Below are positions 7,108 to 15,884 of a stretch of DNA of 20,566 nucleotides, piece after piece. Positions within the stretch are counted from its first letter, which is position 1. Every line of letters begins with the position of its first letter. The translations under genes and the position numbers were made by a program. This stretch comes from Bacteroidota bacterium (lineage in GTDB: Bacteria > Bacteroidota > Bacteroidia > Flavobacteriales > Flavobacteriaceae): the NCBI GenBank assembly GCA_023427845.1, contig JAEYZX010000109.1, positions 1 through 20,566 on the forward strand, in the 5' to 3' direction. Below the pieces are notes generated by a model. The model saw nothing but the letters and a program-made list of their open reading frames with translations, did not search any database and was not told the DNA's origin.

Positions 7108-10100
7108 ACTCGGCAATGTTGTCAAATTCCGGACGGTGTTTCTTATCGCGCGACCACATCAGGTAAATCGCAGGAATAACAAACAGCGTCAATATCAGCG
7201 AGAACAAAGTTCCGCCAACAATTACAACTCCCATTCCAATTCGGCTTGTTGAAGCAGCTCCAAGCGACAATGCAATCGGTAACGCACCCAGCGCAATCGC
7301 CAAACTTGTCATAAGTATGGGGCGCAGGCGGGATTCGGATGCCTCCAGGATCGCTTCGTACTTTGATACACCCTGCTCGCGAAGCTGGTTTGCAAACTCG
7401 ACTATCAAAATTCCGTTCTTCGTGACGAGTCCGATGAGCATGATTGTCCCGATCTGACTAAAAATATTCCACGTCTGATCGAACAGCCATAGCGAGAAAA
7501 GTGCTCCTGCGACAGCCATCGGAACGGTAAGGATAATAATGAACGGATCGATGAAACTTTCAAATTGCGCTGCCAGAATCAGATAAATCAGCAGCAATGC
7601 AAGTCCGAATGCAAACGCGGTATTCGAATTACTTTCAACAAAGTCACGTGATTCGCCACCCAAATCGGTGGTAAAGGTATCGTCAAGCGTTTTTTCTTTA
7701 ATCCGTTCCATTGCCTCGATCCCGTCGCTGATGCTTTTTCCGGGCGCAAGGCTTGCAGAGACCGTAGCCGACAAATAGCGGTTGTTGTGATATAATTGCG
7801 GCGGACTGCTTCGCTCTTCAATTGTTACGACATTGTCGAGCTGAATCATGTCGCCAACATCATTCTTGACGAAAATCGATGTCAGGTCCATCGGCGCATC
7901 GCGGTCTTTTTTGTCGAACTGACCCATGACCTGATATTGTTTTCCGTTCATCATAAAGTAGCCAAACCGCTGTCCGCTTAGCGACAACTGGAGTGTTTGA
8001 GCAACATCGATGACCGAAACTCCAAGACTCTGGGCTTTGTCACGATCGATCGTAACGTAAATTTCAGGCTTGTTGAATTTCAGGTTCACATCGGTATTCG
8101 AGAACGTCGGATCTGCCGCTGCTTCTTCCATGAACAACGGAATTTTTTCTTCGAGCTTCTGGAAATTTTTTGCCTGGATGATGTATTGAATCGGCATTCC
8201 TCCACGACGGTTCACCGCAATAGTCGGTTGTTCGGAAACGCTGACCCGGGCACCCGGATACTGTTTTATCCATCGCGTCAAATCTTCCGCAATTTCATGT
8301 TGCGATCTTTCGCGGTCGCCCGGATCGACAAGCGCGATATTAGCACGGCCACTGTTGACCGATGAGGCGCCCCAGCCCGGTGAGGTTATGATGAGGCTGA
8401 CTTTTTTCTCGGGTACCGAATCGTTGATTAATTCGGTCAAATCGGTCATAAATCGGTCCATGTAATCATAGGATGCGCCTTCCGGTGCCGAGATATTCAT
8501 CGAAACGAAACTCCGGTCGTCGTAGGGTGCGGTTTCTTTTTTCAATATGCCAAAGAACAGTACGATTAGTCCGATACAGCCTACCAGAATCGGAAAACTA
8601 AGCCATTTCCTGCCTAAAAACTTTTGAAGTGACGCCGCGTAGCCGGTGTTCATTTTGACAAAATACGGTTCGGTGAAGTTGTAGAACCTGGTTTTTTTCT
8701 GCTCGCCGCCCTTGAGAAGGTACGCGTTCAACATTGGCGTCAGCGAAAGCGATACAAATGCCGAAATCAATACCGCCGCACCGATCACAACACCGAATTC
8801 GCGGAAAAGCCGGCCCACAAATCCTTCGAGGAAAATTACCGGAAGGAACACCGCTGCCAGTGTTACCGATATCGATATTACTGCAAAAAAGATTTCATTT
8901 GATCCTTTTACTGCGGCTTCGATAGGCGACATGCCTTCCTCAACTTTCTTGTATATGTTTTCGGTTACGACGATTCCGTCGTCGACGACCAAACCTGTTG
9001 CGAGGACAATCGCCAATAATGTCAGAACATTTATTGAAAATCCAAGAAGCCACATGATGAAGAATGTCGCGATAAGCGATACCGGTATGTCAATCAGCGG
9101 TCTGAATGCAATGGCCCAATTCCTGAAAAACAGATAAATAATAAGGATTACAAGACAAACTGAAATTGCAAGCGTCTCGACAACTTCAATTACTGCCCGT
9201 TTTACGAAAACGGTATTATCGATCGCGACATTGAGTTTGAAATCTTTTGGAAGGTCACGTTGCAACTGCTGATATTGTTCATAAAACGCATCGGCAATCT
9301 CAAGATAGTTTGTACCGGGCTGCGGAATTATCGCCATACCCACCATCGGCTGACCGGAATCGCTCAGTTTCGTTTCAAGGTTTTCAGCTTCGAGTGCCGC
9401 CCTTCCAACATCGCTGAGCCGGACCGTTTTTGCGCCATCAGAGTGGATGATAATGTTGTTGAATTCCTCTTCAGTCGATAAGTTACCCAGTGTTTTAACC
9501 GTTAGTTCGGTATTGGCGCCCGTTAATTTCCCGGATGGCAATTCAACATTTTCGCGGTTCAGCGCATCGCGGACTTCGGCCACTGTGAGTCCGTATGAGG
9601 CAAGTTTTGCGGGATCGATCCATAGCCGCATCGCATATTTTCGCTGTCCCCAAATCTGCACGCTGCTGACACCGGGAATCGTTTGAAGCCGCTGTGCCAG
9701 TACATTATCGGCATAATCAGAAAGTTCAAGTACATTTTTGCTGTCACTTTGAACCGTCATCGTCAGGATGGGCTGCGAATCGGCGTCGGCTTTTGACACT
9801 ACCGGCGGTGCATCGATATCCTGCGGAAGGCTCCTAATGGCCTGTGATACTTTATCACGAACATCATTTGCCGCTTCTTCCAGATCCTTGTCGAGATTAA
9901 ACTCGATGCTGATATTGCTTGAACCCTGGTTACTCGATGACGAGATATTCCTGATTCCGTCAATCGAATTGATTGCTTTTTCGAGTGGTTCCGTTATTTG
10001 CGATTCGATGATATCGGCATTGGCACCTGAATAATTTGTACGGACGGATATCTGCGCGGGATCGATTGACGGAAACTCACGGATACCGAGATACGTGTAG

Positions 10101-10183
10101 CCAATAATCCCGAAAAGGATTAAGGCCAGATTCATCACGATGGTCAGTACCGGTCGTTTTATGCTTAAGGTTGATAAACTCAT
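7097..10183 (-). CDS. RND-family multidrug efflux pump (HAE1/AcrB type) inner membrane transporter
   Basis: The proton-driven transporter of the tripartite pump, expected as a trimer in the inner membrane with large periplasmic domains. The 1028 residues match the family. TM1 is at about 10-32 (IKRPVLTIVMNLALILFG), followed by the first periplasmic loop to about 330. TM2-TM6 cover about 335-485, with the proton-relay pair D401-D402 in LATGLVVDDGIVVTEN. The second periplasmic loop runs about 550-855. TM8-TM12 follow, with the relay lysine K922 in IGLVTKNGILIVEFANQ. The family pattern GxxxMTSLAIALGALPIAL is near 955-971. All three relay residues are present, so the pump should be active. Overall similarity is to the AcrB/MexF/AcrF-like HAE1 group, not to heavy-metal CusA types, since the periplasmic methionine cluster is not evident. 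Substrates are unknown. The start ATG at 10183 is 30 bases after the adaptor stop. Confidence 0.96.
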   Translation of the reverse strand: MSLSTLSIKRPVLTIVMNLALILFGIIGYTYLGIREFPSIDPAQISVRTNYSGANADIIESQITEPLEKAINSIDGIRNISSSSNQGSSNISIEFNLDKDLEEAANDVRDKVSQAIRSLPQDIDAPPVVSKADADSQPILTMTVQSDSKNVLELSDYADNVLAQRLQTIPGVSSVQIWGQRKYAMRLWIDPAKLASYGLTVAEVRDALNRENVELPSGKLTGANTELTVKTLGNLSTEEEFNNIIIHSDGAKTVRLSDVGRAALEAENLETKLSDSGQPMVGMAIIPQPGTNYLEIADAFYEQYQQLQRDLPKDFKLNVAIDNTVFVKRAVIEVVETLAISVCLVILIIYLFFRNWAIAFRPLIDIPVSLIATFFIMWLLGFSINVLTLLAIVLATGLVVDDGIVVTENIYKKVEEGMSPIEAAVKGSNEIFFAVISISVTLAAVFLPVIFLEGFVGRLFREFGVVIGAAVLISAFVSLSLTPMLNAYLLKGGEQKKTRFYNFTEPYFVKMNTGYAASLQKFLGRKWLSFPILVGCIGLIVLFFGILKKETAPYDDRSFVSMNISAPEGASYDYMDRFMTDLTELINDSVPEKKVSLIITSPGWGASSVNSGRANIALVDPGDRERSQHEIAEDLTRWIKQYPGARVSVSEQPTIAVNRRGGMPIQYIIQAKNFQKLEEKIPLFMEEAAADPTFSNTDVNLKFNKPEIYVTIDRDKAQSLGVSVIDVAQTLQLSLSGQRFGYFMMNGKQYQVMGQFDKKDRDAPMDLTSIFVKNDVGDMIQLDNVVTIEERSSPPQLYHNNRYLSATVSASLAPGKSISDGIEAMERIKEKTLDDTFTTDLGGESRDFVESNSNTAFAFGLALLLIYLILAAQFESFIDPFIIILTVPMAVAGALFSLWLFDQTWNIFSQIGTIMLIGLVTKNGILIVEFANQLREQGVSKYEAILEASESRLRPILMTSLAIALGALPIALSLGAASTSRIGMGVVIVGGTLFSLILTLFVIPAIYLMWSRDKKHRPEFDNIAEYEK

Positions 10184-10213
10184 AATCGGATTTTTGGTGC
10201 GGAATTCACCGTG

Positions 10214-11275
10214 CTATTTTTGCAATGTAACTTGGATCGGTGCGCCATCCCTTAATGTCATGACGCCTGTTGTAAGTACGGTGTCGCCGGCTTTAAGTCC
10301 GGATGTCACCAGTACATCCTGGTTGGTACGTGCCCCGGTTTCAACCACGACCTCACGGGCAATGCCGCCACGGTCGAGGAAAACTTTCTTTCCGTTCTGG
10401 ATCGGTATCAAAACCTGCGAAGGTACCAGTAAAGCATCGGTAACGCGTTCAAGCGGAAGTTCGACATTCGCAAATGTCCCGGGAAGTAATTTCCCTTGTG
10501 GATTATCAGCGATTGCTCGCATTCGAAGCGTTCGTGTGGCGACTTCGACCTGTGGTTCAATTGCGTAAATCTTTGCGGTATGCTTTTCGGTTGAACCTGC
10601 GGTGGTAAATGACAGCGTGGATCCGATCTGCATTTTACCGATATATTTTTCAGGAATTGAAAAGGTGATTTTTACCTGATTCATATTTACGAGGTTCGCC
10701 ACTACAGTAGTAGGAGTGACATACGTTCCTTTCGATATTGACCGAAGACCGATCCTTCCTGCGAATGGGGCGCGGACGGTTGTTTTTGCAAGTTGTGCCG
10801 AAATGAGTTGGGTCTGCGCTTTTGCAGACTGAAGGTCGGCACGTGCAATATCGTATTCTTCCTGGCTTATGGCTTCCTTTTCGAGTAAAAGACGTGCGCG
10901 CCGTTCGTTTTCTGAGGCAAGATTTTGTGCGGTCTTCACTTGTGCAAGTTGCGCACGAAGTTCGATATCGTTGACTTTAAAAAGAACTTGTCCTTTTTTG
11001 ACGTTGCTTCCTTCGGTAAAATTGATGCTTTCCACGACTCCCGAGACCTCGCTGCGGATATCGACCTGCTCATTGGCTTCGAGCGATCCGGAAAGGGAAA
11101 GATTCTCATCAAAAGGTTGCGGCTGCAGTATCATTCCTGTCACACGTGAAGGCATTTTTTTTGCACCGGGACCATTTGTTGGGTTTCCACTGTCTTTGTT
11201 TTCGCTGATGCGATAAAAAATGAAAGCTGCAATCGCAATTGTCAGAACAGTGTAGACGATGTATTTTATTTTCAT
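10214..11275 (-). CDS. RND efflux periplasmic adaptor (membrane fusion protein)
   Basis: The adaptor links the RND pump to the TolC-like channel. The 353 residues contain an N-terminal membrane anchor or signal (YIVYTVLTIAIAAFIFY, about residues 5-21), then a lipoyl/barrel-sandwich half near EVSGVVESINFTEGSNVKKGQ. A coiled-coil hairpin follows (about ELRAQLAQVKTAQNLASENE through LISAQLAKTTV), then the second lipoyl half (RAPFAGRIGLRSISKG) and beta-barrel and membrane-proximal domains ending DGAPIQVTLQK. No lipobox cysteine is present, so unlike AcrA or MexA it is probably held by an uncleaved N-terminal helix. The ATG at 11275 is used; the upstream TTG at 11320 lies in the presumed leader/promoter. 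It is the first gene of the operon, and no regulator gene is adjacent on either side. Confidence 0.94.
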   Translation of the reverse strand: MKIKYIVYTVLTIAIAAFIFYRISENKDSGNPTNGPGAKKMPSRVTGMILQPQPFDENLSLSGSLEANEQVDIRSEVSGVVESINFTEGSNVKKGQVLFKVNDIELRAQLAQVKTAQNLASENERRARLLLEKEAISQEEYDIARADLQSAKAQTQLISAQLAKTTVRAPFAGRIGLRSISKGTYVTPTTVVANLVNMNQVKITFSIPEKYIGKMQIGSTLSFTTAGSTEKHTAKIYAIEPQVEVATRTLRMRAIADNPQGKLLPGTFANVELPLERVTDALLVPSQVLIPIQNGKKVFLDRGGIAREVVVETGARTNQDVLVTSGLKAGDTVLTTGVMTLRDGAPIQVTLQK

Positions 11276-11317
11276 GATAATGATTGTAATGGCGAAAAGA
11301 CTGGAAAACCAATCGCA

Positions 11318-11325
11318 CAAAACTA
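11318..11325 (-). promoter_or_regulatory. candidate efflux-operon promoter, -7 motif TAGTTTTG
   Basis: On the minus strand this reads TAGTTTTG, an exact match to TAnnTTTG, 42 bases before the adaptor ATG. Transcription would start near 11312. A TTTG occurs upstream but only 12 bases away, not the usual 19 or so, so the -33 box is unconvincing. Confidence 0.4.
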
Positions 11326-11376
11326 CTTTTTATAATTCAAAAATTTTGGCAGTTAGTTTAAATTTAACACCTGTAC

Positions 11377-11391
11377 ATACAAATGTTGTAT
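11377..11391. promoter_or_regulatory. 15-base inverted repeat, possible operator for the efflux operon
   Basis: ATACAA-ATG-TTGTAT is a perfect 6-base inverted repeat with a 3-base centre, in the 151-base gap between recG and the adaptor gene. Efflux operons are often controlled by TetR- or MarR-type proteins that bind such sites, but no regulator gene is present here. Its position about 50 bases upstream of the best promoter motif would suit an activator better than a repressor, unless transcription starts further upstream. Confidence 0.3.
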
Positions 11392-11426
11392 AAATTCATG
11401 TTGATGTTCTGAGCCACTTTTAGGAG

Positions 11427-13529
11427 CTAACTTATATAATTCCAGATATTTTTCTTTTTTGTAAGTTCCAAATAGGTTAGCCGAATTAAATTATGCTCCG
11501 GCTTGGTTAATCCCGGGTCGGCTTTCAGGATTTTTAAGGCATGATTTCGGGCCAGTATTAAGATGTCGCGATCACGAACGATATCGGCAATTTGAAGATT
11601 CAGAACACCGCTTTGCTGCGTACCCATCAAGTCTCCCGGGCCGCGGAGTTTCAAATCGACTTCGGCAATTTCAAAGCCGTCGTTTGTTCGGACCATCGTT
11701 TCCATTCGCGTCTTGCTGTCGGCCGAAAGTTTGTGCGACGTCATCAAAATGCAATAACTCTGTTCGGCGCCTCGGCCAACACGACCGCGAAGCTGATGCA
11801 GCTGCGACAATCCGAATCGTTCCGCACTTTCGATTATCATTACGCTCGCATTTGGTATGTTGACGCCGACTTCAATCACGGTCGTCGCAACCATGATATT
11901 GGTCTTACCTTTTGAAAACCGTTCCATTTCGGCATCCTTATCGGCAGGTTTCATTTTACCGTGAACAATTGAGACTGCGTATTGAGGAAGCGGAAAATCA
12001 CGTGAGATGCTTTCATATCCATCCATCAGGTCTTTATAATCCATTTTTTCGGATTCCTGGATCAATGGATAAACAATATAGATTTGTCGTCCTTTGGCGA
12101 TTTCATCTTTTATGAATTTCCAGACTTTTAGGCGGTTGGAATCAAATCGATGTACGGTTTGAATTGGTTTGCGTCCCGGAGGAAGCTCGTCGATTACCGA
12201 AATGTCAAGGTCGCCATAAAGGCTCATTGCGAGCGTACGCGGGATAGGGGTGGCGGTCATCACGAGAACATGAGGCGGAATTTCGTTTTTCTTCCAAAGT
12301 TTCGACCGCTGTTCAACACCAAACCGATGTTGTTCGTCGATCACCGCAAGTCCTAAGTTCTTGAAACGGACTTTATCTTCAAGCAGTGCGTGCGTTCCGA
12401 TTATAATGTCCAGGGCTCCATTTTCAAGTTCTTCATGGATAATTTTTCTATCGGAAGTCTTTGTTGAACCTGTTAAAATTTTAATATTGATATTCAGGTT
12501 TTTAGCAAGATCCGAGATTCCGCGAAAATGCTGATTAGCCAGAATTTCGGTCGGTGCCATCAAACAACTTTGAAATCCGTTGTCAAGCGCCAAAAGCATG
12601 CTCATCAGCGCCACAATTGTTTTACCGGAACCAACATCACCCTGCAAAAGACGATTCATTTGTGCATTGCTTCCCATATCGTTCCGAATTTCCTTGATTA
12701 CCCGTTTCTGTGCATTTGTCAGTTCAAATGGCAGGTGATTTTGATAGAAATCGGTAAATTTTGGCCCGACATTCTTAAACGGATGTCCTTTGATTTTATG
12801 TTTGCGGATCAGGTTTTTTGTAATCAGCTGCAACTGGATATAGAACAGTTCCTCGAACTTCAATCGGAACTGTGCTTTCGACAATGCGTCGGCACTCTTT
12901 GGAAAATGAATATTGAACAGGGCAGCTTTTTTTGAAATAAGATTGAGTTCGGCGCGGAGAAAATCAGGAATCGTTTCGGCAAACAGTGCCTGCGTTTCCA
13001 AAAACAACTGCTGCATCATTTTATTTACTACCCGGTTGCTGATGCCGCGGTTTGCAAGGGTTTCTGTTGACGGATAAACCGGCTGCATTGCCGATCGCAG
13101 GCTTTGCTCGTGTTCGGTAAGCAGTTCCATTTCAGGATGCGCCATATTGAACAGATTGTTGAATACCGTGCACTTGCCGAAAATTACCATCGGGACATTG
13201 AGTTTCAACGTCTCGCGAATCCATTTATGGCCCTGAAACCAGACGAGTTCCATCTGGCCTGTATCGTCGGCGAATGTGGCAACAAGCCTTTTACCGCGCT
13301 TTTGTTCGACGGTTTTGATATGGATGATCCTGCCGATGATCTGTACTTCAGCGGCACTATCCCGCAACTCGTTGATTTTATAATAGCGCGTTCGGTCGAT
13401 GTAGCGATTTGGAAAAAAATTGACCAGATCAGCATACTTGTGGATACCAAGTTCTTTGCGCAGCAGCTCGCCACGCGCAGGACCAACGCCTTTTAAGTAC
13501 TCTATGGGTGTCTGCAGCAGATCGGTCAT
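11427..13529 (-). CDS. recG: ATP-dependent DNA helicase RecG
   Basis: RecG remodels stalled replication forks and branch-migrates Holliday junctions in the cytoplasm. The 700 residues match the family. An N-terminal helical segment contains PIEYLKGVGPARGELLRKELG (4-24). The wedge/OB-fold domain is at about 55-150, followed by a superfamily 2 helicase core. Walker A is GDVGSGKT (297-304), motif Ia is MAPTEILA (324-331), Walker B is DEQH (398-401), motif III is TAT (425-427), motif V is MVATTVIEVGVNIPNA (546-561) and motif VI is QLRGRVGRG (579-587). The C-terminal TRG region is at about 617-650 (FEIAEVDLKLRGPGDLMGTQQSG). The ATG at 13529 is well placed and no better alternative exists. It is divergent from the M1 peptidase across 115 bases. 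The efflux operon follows 151 bases downstream on the same strand and probably has its own promoter. Confidence 0.97.
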   Translation of the reverse strand: MTDLLQTPIEYLKGVGPARGELLRKELGIHKYADLVNFFPNRYIDRTRYYKINELRDSAAEVQIIGRIIHIKTVEQKRGKRLVATFADDTGQMELVWFQGHKWIRETLKLNVPMVIFGKCTVFNNLFNMAHPEMELLTEHEQSLRSAMQPVYPSTETLANRGISNRVVNKMMQQLFLETQALFAETIPDFLRAELNLISKKAALFNIHFPKSADALSKAQFRLKFEELFYIQLQLITKNLIRKHKIKGHPFKNVGPKFTDFYQNHLPFELTNAQKRVIKEIRNDMGSNAQMNRLLQGDVGSGKTIVALMSMLLALDNGFQSCLMAPTEILANQHFRGISDLAKNLNINIKILTGSTKTSDRKIIHEELENGALDIIIGTHALLEDKVRFKNLGLAVIDEQHRFGVEQRSKLWKKNEIPPHVLVMTATPIPRTLAMSLYGDLDISVIDELPPGRKPIQTVHRFDSNRLKVWKFIKDEIAKGRQIYIVYPLIQESEKMDYKDLMDGYESISRDFPLPQYAVSIVHGKMKPADKDAEMERFSKGKTNIMVATTVIEVGVNIPNASVMIIESAERFGLSQLHQLRGRVGRGAEQSYCILMTSHKLSADSKTRMETMVRTNDGFEIAEVDLKLRGPGDLMGTQQSGVLNLQIADIVRDRDILILARNHALKILKADPGLTKPEHNLIRLTYLELTKKKNIWNYIS

Positions 13530-13621
13530 CTTAATTGGGATCCGGTTAGAAGTTATGGCGAATATACTTTTAATATCACAGAATCGAAAACAGGTAATCT
13601 TCCCGTTTTGTTAAACCTTTG

Positions 13622-13629
13622 TAACTTTG
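13622..13629 (+). promoter_or_regulatory. candidate promoter of the M1 peptidase, -7 motif TAACTTTG
   Basis: Exact match to TAnnTTTG, ending 15 bases before the ATG at 13645, in the divergent gap with recG. Transcription would begin about 9 bases before the start codon, so the leader is very short. An upstream TTTTG (13606-13610) is only 11 bases away, too close for a standard -33 box. Confidence 0.5.
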
Positions 13630-13644
13630 GACAAACGTCCCGTC

Positions 13645-15711
13645 ATGAAAATATGCATTGCTTTTCTTTTGGCTGCAAACCTGATCGTTGCGCAGCAAAC
13701 CCAAAAAGTTGATTTTAAGACCGTTCACGCTAATTTGCGTGTTAATCCTGAAACCCAAACCGTATCAGGAGAGGTTACGTACCTGTTTGATGTGTTAAAA
13801 CCGACCGACACCATTTCGATCGACGCAATAGACATGCAATTTTCAGATGTCAGGTTAAACGACAAACCGGCCGGAAGCAAAACGTCGGCTAAAGCACTGA
13901 AGTTGTACAGCGGTTTTAAAAAAGGCGGCAATAAGCTTTCGTTCCGGTACAGCGCCAAGCCAAAGCAAACGATGTATTTTGTAAGCGCAGGAAAAGACAT
14001 CCAGATTTGGACTCAGGGCCAGGGAAAATATACGAGTCATTGGTTTCCGAGTTTCGACGATACTAATGAGAAAGTTGTTTTCAACATCAGCGTGATTCAT
14101 GATTCCGGATATAAAGTTATATCCAACGGTACTCTCGCAAGTACGTCATCGGCAGGCGACGAACAAAAGTGGGATTTCACGATGCGGCACCCGATGAGTT
14201 CGTATCTTTTGATGCTGGCGATCGGAAAATTCAATGTCACCACTTTGACTTCGGCCTCCGGAGTTCCGCTGGAACTTTATATTGAGCCGGAAGACCAGTT
14301 AAAATGGGAACCGACCTATCGTTATTCGCGTGAAATCTTCGACTTTCTGGAGCAGGAAATCGGCGTGGCGTATCCGTGGGATGTGTATAAACAAATTCCG
14401 GTCCGCGATTTTCTTTATGCCGGAATGGAGAATACATCGGCAACGGTTTTTGCACGCGATTTTGTAGTTGACTCCATTGGATTCAACGATCGTGATTATG
14501 TGAATGTGAACGCGCACGAACTCGCCCATCAGTGGTTTGGCGACATGGTGACGGCCACATCGGGCGAGCATCACTGGCTTCAGGAAGGATTCGCAACCTA
14601 CTATGCGCTTCTGGCCGAAAAAGAAGTCTTTGGCGAGGATTATTTCTATAGGAAAATGTACGACATGGCCGAAAACCTGCAGCGTGCGGCTGCATCCGAT
14701 ACAATTCCGCTGATGAACGCGAAAGCAAGCGCGCTGACATTCTATCAAAAAGGTGCGTGGGCATTGCATATTTTGCGTGAAGGTGTAGGCTCCGAAAATT
14801 TCAGGATGGCGGTTAAAAATTATCTCAAGAAGTACAAGTTTGGCAGTGTTTCCACCGATGATTTCCTGGCGGAGATAAATAAAGTGTCTGATTATGATAC
14901 AAAATCATTCAAAAATGTCTGGTTGTTGAAACCCGGATTTGAAATCCATCAGGCAATGGAAATGCTTAAGCAAAACCGAACCATGAGGGATTATTTTTTT
15001 ATAACTGAATTGTCAAACGAATCGTTTGCCGTCAAGCGGACGATTTATGAAAACATGATGCAGGCAGCATCTCATGAATCAATCAAAGAAGAGCTCATCT
15101 TCCAGACACAACAGGTGCCTTTTTCCGATAAAAGCAAATTAATCCGGCTCGCGATGAATACGGGTAATTTGAAAGTACGGCAAATGGTTGCGAAAACCCT
15201 GCACGATTTTCCGGCCGACTTCATACCTGAATACGAAACACTGCTTGACGACCCGTCGTATATTACACAGGAAATTGCATTGAATGTACTTTGGTCGAAT
15301 TTTCCTGATGTCCGCGCATCAATTCTCGATAAAACTGCCGGAAGGATGGGGATGAACGACAAAAACATTCGAATTTTATGGCTCACATTGGCGCTTGCAA
15401 CAAGCGATTATCAGCAGGGAAAAAAGGTTGCATTTTACGATGAACTATTGGATTATGCATCACCAAAATATGAAAGTCAGGTGCGGATGAACGCCATTGA
15501 AAACATCCTTTACATAGATCAGAACGACAGCAATATATTGGCACATCTGGTCAATGCCACTACGCATCACAAATGGCAGATGACAAAATATGCACGGGAT
15601 AAAATTCGCTTGCTGATCAAAAACGACCGTCACCGGCAATTCTTCACCGAATTGCTTCCCACACTTACGGCAAATGAAAAATTTCAGCTGGAACGATTGT
15701 TAAAAGAGTGA
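13645..15711 (+). CDS. secreted M1-family zinc aminopeptidase
   Basis: An exported metallopeptidase that removes N-terminal residues from peptides. The 688-residue product starts with a signal peptide (MKICIAFLLAANLIVA, probable cleavage before QQTQK). The N-terminal beta domain spans about 20-200. The catalytic domain has the substrate-anchoring AGMEN (259-263, the GxMEN motif), the zinc site HELAH (291-295) with the third ligand E314 exactly 18 residues later (WLQEGFATYY), and the transition-state tyrosine Y367 in FYQKGAW. All catalytic residues are present. The C-terminal part (about 430-688) is helix-rich and HEAT-like. The ATG at 13645 is chosen over a TTG at 13627 because the latter overlaps the promoter motif and would put a charged extension before the signal peptide. 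There is no T9SS sorting domain, so it is probably periplasmic or Sec-exported only. No operon partner. Confidence 0.94.
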   Translation: MKICIAFLLAANLIVAQQTQKVDFKTVHANLRVNPETQTVSGEVTYLFDVLKPTDTISIDAIDMQFSDVRLNDKPAGSKTSAKALKLYSGFKKGGNKLSFRYSAKPKQTMYFVSAGKDIQIWTQGQGKYTSHWFPSFDDTNEKVVFNISVIHDSGYKVISNGTLASTSSAGDEQKWDFTMRHPMSSYLLMLAIGKFNVTTLTSASGVPLELYIEPEDQLKWEPTYRYSREIFDFLEQEIGVAYPWDVYKQIPVRDFLYAGMENTSATVFARDFVVDSIGFNDRDYVNVNAHELAHQWFGDMVTATSGEHHWLQEGFATYYALLAEKEVFGEDYFYRKMYDMAENLQRAAASDTIPLMNAKASALTFYQKGAWALHILREGVGSENFRMAVKNYLKKYKFGSVSTDDFLAEINKVSDYDTKSFKNVWLLKPGFEIHQAMEMLKQNRTMRDYFFITELSNESFAVKRTIYENMMQAASHESIKEELIFQTQQVPFSDKSKLIRLAMNTGNLKVRQMVAKTLHDFPADFIPEYETLLDDPSYITQEIALNVLWSNFPDVRASILDKTAGRMGMNDKNIRILWLTLALATSDYQQGKKVAFYDELLDYASPKYESQVRMNAIENILYIDQNDSNILAHLVNATTHHKWQMTKYARDKIRLLIKNDRHRQFFTELLPTLTANEKFQLERLLKE

Positions 15712-15774
15712 ATTGTTTGAAGTTATTAAACCGATGCTGTTATATTTAATACATATTAACAATTACGCAACCAT

Positions 15775-15804
15775 TTACGAATTTTGTGTCTTGTAAAAAC
15801 GTAA
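15775..15804. other. hairpin in the gap after the M1 peptidase
   Basis: TTACG-AA-TTTT and AAAA-A-CGTAA pair around the loop GTGTCTTGT, giving nine base pairs with an internal A bulge. No T run follows on either strand, so it is not a clear intrinsic terminator. It overlaps a promoter-like GAATTTTG (15779-15786, one mismatch to TAnnTTTG), so the pairing may be incidental. Confidence 0.3.
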
Positions 15805-15821
15805 CTATCAAAACAATTCAG

Positions 15822-15884
15822 ATGAAAAACAGATTAGCATTGACCATGCTCATGTATGAGTTTGTTCAACCTGTAACGCTATAA
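15822..15884 (+). pseudogene. 20-codon ORF resembling the start of a lost secreted-protein gene
   Basis: The ORF reads MKNRLALTMLMYEFVQPVTL and then stops with TAA. It begins with a positive N-terminus (K, R) and a short hydrophobic run (LALTMLM), like the first half of a signal peptide. It follows an A-rich leader and the promoter-like GAATTTTG at 15779-15786. Its last three codons and stop overlap the 3' end of the convergent T9SS cargo gene. It may be the remnant of a gene whose body was deleted or replaced, or simply a chance ORF. No further homology can be claimed from 20 residues. Confidence 0.25.

Noticed and set aside
8712..9137. Plus-strand ORF of 141 codons inside the RND pump gene
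   Set aside because: It lies antisense to the pump's membrane segments, and its composition (Ser, Thr, Ile rich) is the mirror of membrane codons; no domain is recognisable.
15709..15820. Ten-base inverted repeat TGAATTGTTT ... AAACAATTCA flanking the gap after the M1 peptidase, as element ends
   Set aside because: A perfect 10-base pair at this spacing is expected a few times by chance in 20 kb; no target duplication or transposase was seen.
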